This document shows positions 60,896 through 64,000 of a DNA stretch of 64,000 nt, piece after piece; position 1 is the stretch's first letter; the number at the start of each line of letters is the position of its first letter. Position numbers and translations under genes: made by a program. The DNA is taken from NCBI RefSeq assembly GCF_026340975.1, contig NZ_JAPEOS010000003.1, positions 1,860,001 to 1,924,000 on the forward strand. The letters run 5' to 3'. Source of the stretch: Streptomyces sp. NBC_01214. Its GTDB lineage: Bacteria > Actinomycetota > Actinomycetes > Streptomycetales > Streptomycetaceae. Under the pieces are notes generated by a model. The model did no database searches. It was given only the letters and a program-made list of their open reading frames with translations, and was not told the origin of the DNA.

Positions 60896-61358
60896 GGTAC
60901 ACGACCCTCGGTCGCCGATTCCTCGCCCCAGCCGAGCAGGTAGCGGCTTGAAGAGTTCCTGAACGGAAATCGGCGCCAGCAAGTCAGTGACGGCAGGCCT
61001 GCGTGATCACGCCCACGCCCGCGAGACACACCAGGGGGCCGAGGACGCCGTAGCGGATGGACCGCGGGGGAGTTGGATCGGGCGACGAGCGGTGTGCGCC
61101 GCTCCTCCGGGGGTGGCGAGGTTGTCCGGCGCCGACCCATTTTGGGCGCACGAACCGGCCGTTCGTCCTTGGCGTCGGTGCCTCATCCGTCCCGGAAGGA
61201 GCCCTTCCCCCCCTTTGAGGCCCTGCTGTCACACCTCCAGGGGTTGGGGACCGGCCATTTCGCTGCGTAACGGTATGGCTCCGGAAAGACCTGGAGATGG
61301 ATGGCGCAACCTGATCTATCCCTGGCCGCCCATCGGTGTACAACGGAGGTTCAGCCGC
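60896..61358. other. Region upstream of the putative biosynthetic cluster
   Basis: About 460 bases with no intact gene. A minus-strand frame ending at 60984 finishes RYGVLGPLVCLAGVGVITQ, a possible small membrane peptide, without a clear start. Probably contains the cluster promoter. Confidence 0.3.
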
Positions 61359-62168
61359 GTGATCGCCGCTTCGGATGTTGCAGCGCACATCAAGGAGTTC
61401 GACGAGAAGGGGTTCCTGGTGCTTCCGGGCCTTCTGCCCAGCATTTTCCTCGGACGTCTGACACGGGAAGTCGACCACTGGGTGGACTCCGGGTTGCGAC
61501 AGCGTTCCATCGACGCCTGCTTACGGCCGGATCGGTGCCCGGTACCGGAGACGGTTGAGCTGGAGATGACGGCACACGGGGAGCTGGCCGCGTTCTCGCC
61601 GCTGCTGGAGCTGCTGGAGGACGAGAACCTGCTCGGCCCTGCCTTCGTGTTCCACCACCTCCACAGTGACCGCCGCCCCTCCGGAGCCCCGGGCAAGCCC
61701 TGGCACCACGACTACGAGCAGCGACCCCAGCGGCATCGGCGGCTTCCGATGGTTCACGTTCTTCACTACATCCAAGGCCTGCGGCCGGGCATGGGCGCTC
61801 TCGCCGTGCTGCCCGGCTCGCACCACGAGGTCGCGGAGAAGGACGCTCGCAGTCATCTCGGGACGGTCGCGCTGCCGGGAGAGGTACTGATCACTGAGCT
61901 GCCCCCGGGGTCAGCGGTGGTCCTCCATTCCGCGCTGTTCCACACCCGACGTGCCGGGGACGCGTCCGCGGGCGAGGACGCCGACAGGTACATGATCGAC
62001 GCGTCGTACTGCCGTACGGGTGAGCTGTGGCCGCCGGTCAAGCCGTACTGGCGGCGGATACTGGCGGTCGGCCGGGAGCGCCAGCTGGGACAAGGACGGT
62101 GGGCGGAGTTGTTCGAGGAACGTCATTTCGGCGTGTACGAGCCGGGAGACGTCGGGCGGGCGGCATGA
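61359..62168 (+). CDS. Phytanoyl-CoA dioxygenase (PhyH) family protein
   Basis: 269 residues, GTG 61359 after GGAGG. Fe(II)/2-oxoglutarate oxygenase fold: FDEKGFLVLPGLLPSIFLGR, PWHHDYEQRP (metal ligands His116 or 117 and Asp118), MGALAVLPGSHHEVA, and VVLHSALFHTRRAGD (third ligand His195 with the 2-oxoglutarate-binding Arg after it). PhyH-type enzymes hydroxylate, halogenate or epoxidise small molecules, often in natural-product pathways. The stop overlaps the start of the next gene (ATGA). Confidence 0.92.
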   Translation: MIAASDVAAHIKEFDEKGFLVLPGLLPSIFLGRLTREVDHWVDSGLRQRSIDACLRPDRCPVPETVELEMTAHGELAAFSPLLELLEDENLLGPAFVFHHLHSDRRPSGAPGKPWHHDYEQRPQRHRRLPMVHVLHYIQGLRPGMGALAVLPGSHHEVAEKDARSHLGTVALPGEVLITELPPGSAVVLHSALFHTRRAGDASAGEDADRYMIDASYCRTGELWPPVKPYWRRILAVGRERQLGQGRWAELFEERHFGVYEPGDVGRAA

Positions 62169-62815
62169 GGGTCCTAGAGGCCGTCTCCTTCGACACAGTC
62201 CTGGGCTACTTCACGCGGCACCATCCCTACCATCCTGGGGACATGGCCAACTCCAACGACGAGGCGAAGACCCATATCCGCAACGCTCAGGCCCTCGCGA
62301 AGGGCCGCTGGCACCGGGTGCTGCTGGAGGGGCCGGAGGTCAGCGGCGTGGTGCTGCCCTGGCATCTGGGCGAGGACGGGGAAGTCGAGCTGATTCCGAG
62401 GACGGGCCTCACCGTGCGGGCCGCCGCCGCCCGGCTGGCGGCACTGGGGGATGCGTACGCCGCGTCCAATCCGCTGTGCGCACGAAAGCTGGCCCGCCAG
62501 GTCCACGCCGAGCCCACCGCGGTGTTCCTGAGCACCAGGGCAGTGGGTGGACCGGACTACGAGGGACTGTCCGTCCGGGAAGGACTGATCCACCTGGACG
62601 GACTGCACCGGATGCTGGCCTGGGAGCGGGCGAAACGCCTGGCGCCCGGCCAGCTGCTGCACGCGTACGTGGCGGGCCTATCCCCGGCCGACATAGGGCA
62701 TGGCGCTGGGCATGACCAGGACGGACTGGATGTTCACCCCGACCGGAAGGGCGGCCATGGCCCGGACCATGTCGACCACGTGCCGGATGTCCATGGTGGG
62801 CTCCACCCGCAGTGA
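62165..62815 (+). CDS. DUF6309-like protein
   Basis: 216 residues as an open frame. The first 175 form a conserved unit: VSFDTVLGYFTRHHPYHPGD, RWHRVLLEGPEVSGVVLPWH, LGEDGEVELIPRTGLTVRAA and SVREGLIHLDGLHRMLAWER. ATG 62165 overlaps the PhyH stop. The family, which I recall as DUF6309, is of unknown activity and occurs in biosynthetic clusters. After VAGLSPADIG the frame continues 40 codons antisense to the SDR gene; the native stop was probably near 62690. Confidence 0.75.
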   Translation: MRVLEAVSFDTVLGYFTRHHPYHPGDMANSNDEAKTHIRNAQALAKGRWHRVLLEGPEVSGVVLPWHLGEDGEVELIPRTGLTVRAAAARLAALGDAYAASNPLCARKLARQVHAEPTAVFLSTRAVGGPDYEGLSVREGLIHLDGLHRMLAWERAKRLAPGQLLHAYVAGLSPADIGHGAGHDQDGLDVHPDRKGGHGPDHVDHVPDVHGGLHPQ

Positions 62816-63424
62816 GCCGTCGGACTGCCGGACGGCGGGCTGAGGACGGTCGGCGGGGGTCACGTTGCCGATGTCGATCTGTCCACAGGAGATGTCGTAG
62901 CGGCGGCCGTCGAGGGAGAGCGAGCGGGTGATGCCGGCCACGGCATGTTTGGCCGCGGTGAACGCGACCGAGTCCGGCCTCGGCATCTGGGCGGACGGTG
63001 CCCCGTTGTTGATGATCCGCCCGCCCCGGGGGGCCTGCGCCTTCATGATCCGGAAGGCCGCCCGCGAACACAGGAAGGTTCCGGTGGCGATCGAGTCCAT
63101 GACCCGATGCCAGTCCGCCACGTCCACATTCTCGGTGGGCGTGTACGGCATGACGTCAGCGGCGTTGTTGAACAGCAGGTCCAGGCGTCCACACCGTTCC
63201 ACCACTGCAGAGAACAGTGCGTCCACGGACTCCGCGTCGGTGACATCTGCGGGCAGCACCACCGCCCGGTCGCGGTCGCGGGTATCGGCGAGGCGCGCCG
63301 ATTCACGCAGCCGCTCCTCGCGACGGCCGGTCAGCACGACCGTCCAGCCGTCGGCCAGCAGACCCAGGGCACACGCCTGCCCGATACCGCTCCCCGCGCC
63401 CGTGACCACAGCCGTCCTCACCAC
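62678..63424 (-). CDS. Short-chain dehydrogenase/reductase
   Basis: 248 residues from tandem GTGs (63424 or 63421) with AAGGGG upstream. Cofactor motif TGAGSGIGQA, NNAAD (usually NNAG), catalytic Ser in INNGAPSAQM and the active-site segment FTAAKHAVAG. The usual YxxxK tyrosine is replaced by Phe (F-T-A-A-K). Acidic residue order suggests NADP(H) use (GRREERL). Divergent from the aminotransferase gene and convergent with the DUF6309-like gene, overlapping its 3' end. Confidence 0.9.
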   Translation of the reverse strand: MVRTAVVTGAGSGIGQACALGLLADGWTVVLTGRREERLRESARLADTRDRDRAVVLPADVTDAESVDALFSAVVERCGRLDLLFNNAADVMPYTPTENVDVADWHRVMDSIATGTFLCSRAAFRIMKAQAPRGGRIINNGAPSAQMPRPDSVAFTAAKHAVAGITRSLSLDGRRYDISCGQIDIGNVTPADRPQPAVRQSDGSLRVEPTMDIRHVVDMVRAMAALPVGVNIQSVLVMPSAMPYVGRG

Positions 63425-63517
63425 ACCGCACCACCCCTTCGTCTCACGCCGTCCATGACGCCGGTCCGAACACCCGCAAGCGTGTCCCCGGGCACACCTC
63501 AGCAAACAGGAGCAGCC

Positions 63518-64000
63518 ATGAATGACCGCTTACAGGCGCTGCACGGCACGGGCGGCAGCAGGTCGTGGTTCGAGCGTGCGCAGCACTCCCTCGCGGGCGG
63601 GATCAGTTCGTCCTCCCGCCTCACCTCCACAGGGCCGCATCCTTACCCGCTCTACATCAGCAGCGGGTCCGGCTCCCGGATCCGGGACGTCGACGGCAAC
63701 GAGTACATCGATTACCTCATCTCCTACGGCAGCGCGGTCCTCGGCCATGCCCCGCCCGTGCTGACGGACGCCCTCACCCAGGTGCTGCACAACGGCACGA
63801 TGTTCGGCACCTGCAACGTTCCGGAGGTAGAGCTGGCGGAGACGATCTGCCAGATGGTGCCCTGCGCGGAACTCGTCCGCTTCGCGAACTCCGGCAGCGA
63901 GGCCGTACAGGGCGCCGTACGTGCTGCCCGCGGCCACACCGGGCGCTCCCGGATCCTGAAGTTCGAAGGGCACTACCACGGGTGGTCGGACACCCTGGCG
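63518..64000 (+). CDS. Class-III (glutamate-1-semialdehyde-type) aminotransferase, N-terminal part
   Basis: 161 residues before the window ends. ATG 63518 follows ACAGGAG. PLP-fold features are RIRDVDGNEYIDYLISYGSA, LGHAPPVLTDAL, RFANSGSEAVQGAVRAARGH (phosphate-binding SGSEA) and ILKFEGHYHGWSD. It resembles GSAM and related aminomutases used in natural-product pathways. The catalytic lysine lies beyond the edge. Partial gene. Confidence 0.92.
   Translation, partial: MNDRLQALHGTGGSRSWFERAQHSLAGGISSSSRLTSTGPHPYPLYISSGSGSRIRDVDGNEYIDYLISYGSAVLGHAPPVLTDALTQVLHNGTMFGTCNVPEVELAETICQMVPCAELVRFANSGSEAVQGAVRAARGHTGRSRILKFEGHYHGWSDTLA

Noticed and set aside
1..64000. CRISPR arrays, rRNA, replication origin or telomere repeats
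   Set aside because: No regularly spaced direct repeats, rRNA-like sequence, DnaA-box cluster or terminal palindrome series was seen.

Overview
The window reads as high-GC actinobacterial DNA, almost certainly Streptomyces. GTG/TTG starts are frequent, Shine-Dalgarno sites are purine-rich, and many proteins belong to Streptomyces-centred families (DUF6480, DUF5959, DUF6000, DUF3618, Imm49, HATPase_c_2 anti-sigma kinases, chromosome-arm stress proteins). It looks like accessory DNA such as a chromosome arm or large linear plasmid: no core housekeeping operon or rRNA/tRNA gene is visible, and a very large share of the recognisable genes are broken, truncated or frame-shifted. Some single-base frameshifts could be sequencing errors. 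The truncations, IS insertions, multi-frame decay and a 22-bp tandem duplication cannot all be explained that way.

Layout. 1-6.6 kb: truncated MMPL, YihY, CHAD, carboxylate-amine ligase and HAD remnants around intact HATPase_c_2, PAP2 and PPK2 genes, then a paralogous pair (5.5-6.5 kb). 6.6-12.9 kb: an ATP-grasp-like remnant, a frame-shifted SRPBCC gene, DJ-1, DUF6480, a divergent enoyl-CoA hydratase/HxlR pair with a perfect palindrome between them, a TetR tail and a small CBM48-type protein. 13-19 kb: a broken DNA ligase, a large Imm49 protein, a secreted protein and a dead SnoaL-SDR pair. 19.7-26.1 kb: AraC, IS110 and IS5 scraps, a divergent oxidoreductase/MarR pair with a perfect operator, and a translationally coupled Rieske oxygenase/VC0807 pair. 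27-30.4 kb: decayed ligase and HNH genes, an RNA-repair fusion, and a membrane-anchored Mrr-type nuclease. 30.5-43.2 kb: a stress/metabolism block (FMN glutamate-synthase-like protein, PoxB, PRC-barrel pair, beta-propeller pair, DUF2231, DUF3618, CsbD, small membrane protein, VOC) interspersed with pseudogenes.

43.2-49.6 kb resembles an eroded defence island. A DUF3732 ATPase tail is split by an intact IS5-family element with a CTA target duplication. An AbiJ-like nuclease gene carries three frameshifts. An intact 403-aa protein combines a HIRAN domain with three predicted C-terminal helix-turn-helix units. 50-56 kb holds a secreted glycine-rich Ig-like protein, a fused STAS/histidine-kinase scar, an ABC exporter and a DUF6000 gene.

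56,552-59,100 is the most striking object. It is a 2.55-kb element with 11-bp perfect terminal inverted repeats, three sub-terminal repeats at each end and a 5-bp CAGAT target duplication. It encodes no transposase. It carries a divergent pair instead: an epoxide-hydrolase-fold protein lacking the expected catalytic Asp and His, and a WYL-domain regulator. The right end (61.4-64 kb) starts what looks like a small-molecule gene cluster (PhyH dioxygenase, DUF6309-like protein, SDR, glutamate-1-semialdehyde-type aminotransferase) that continues past the window.
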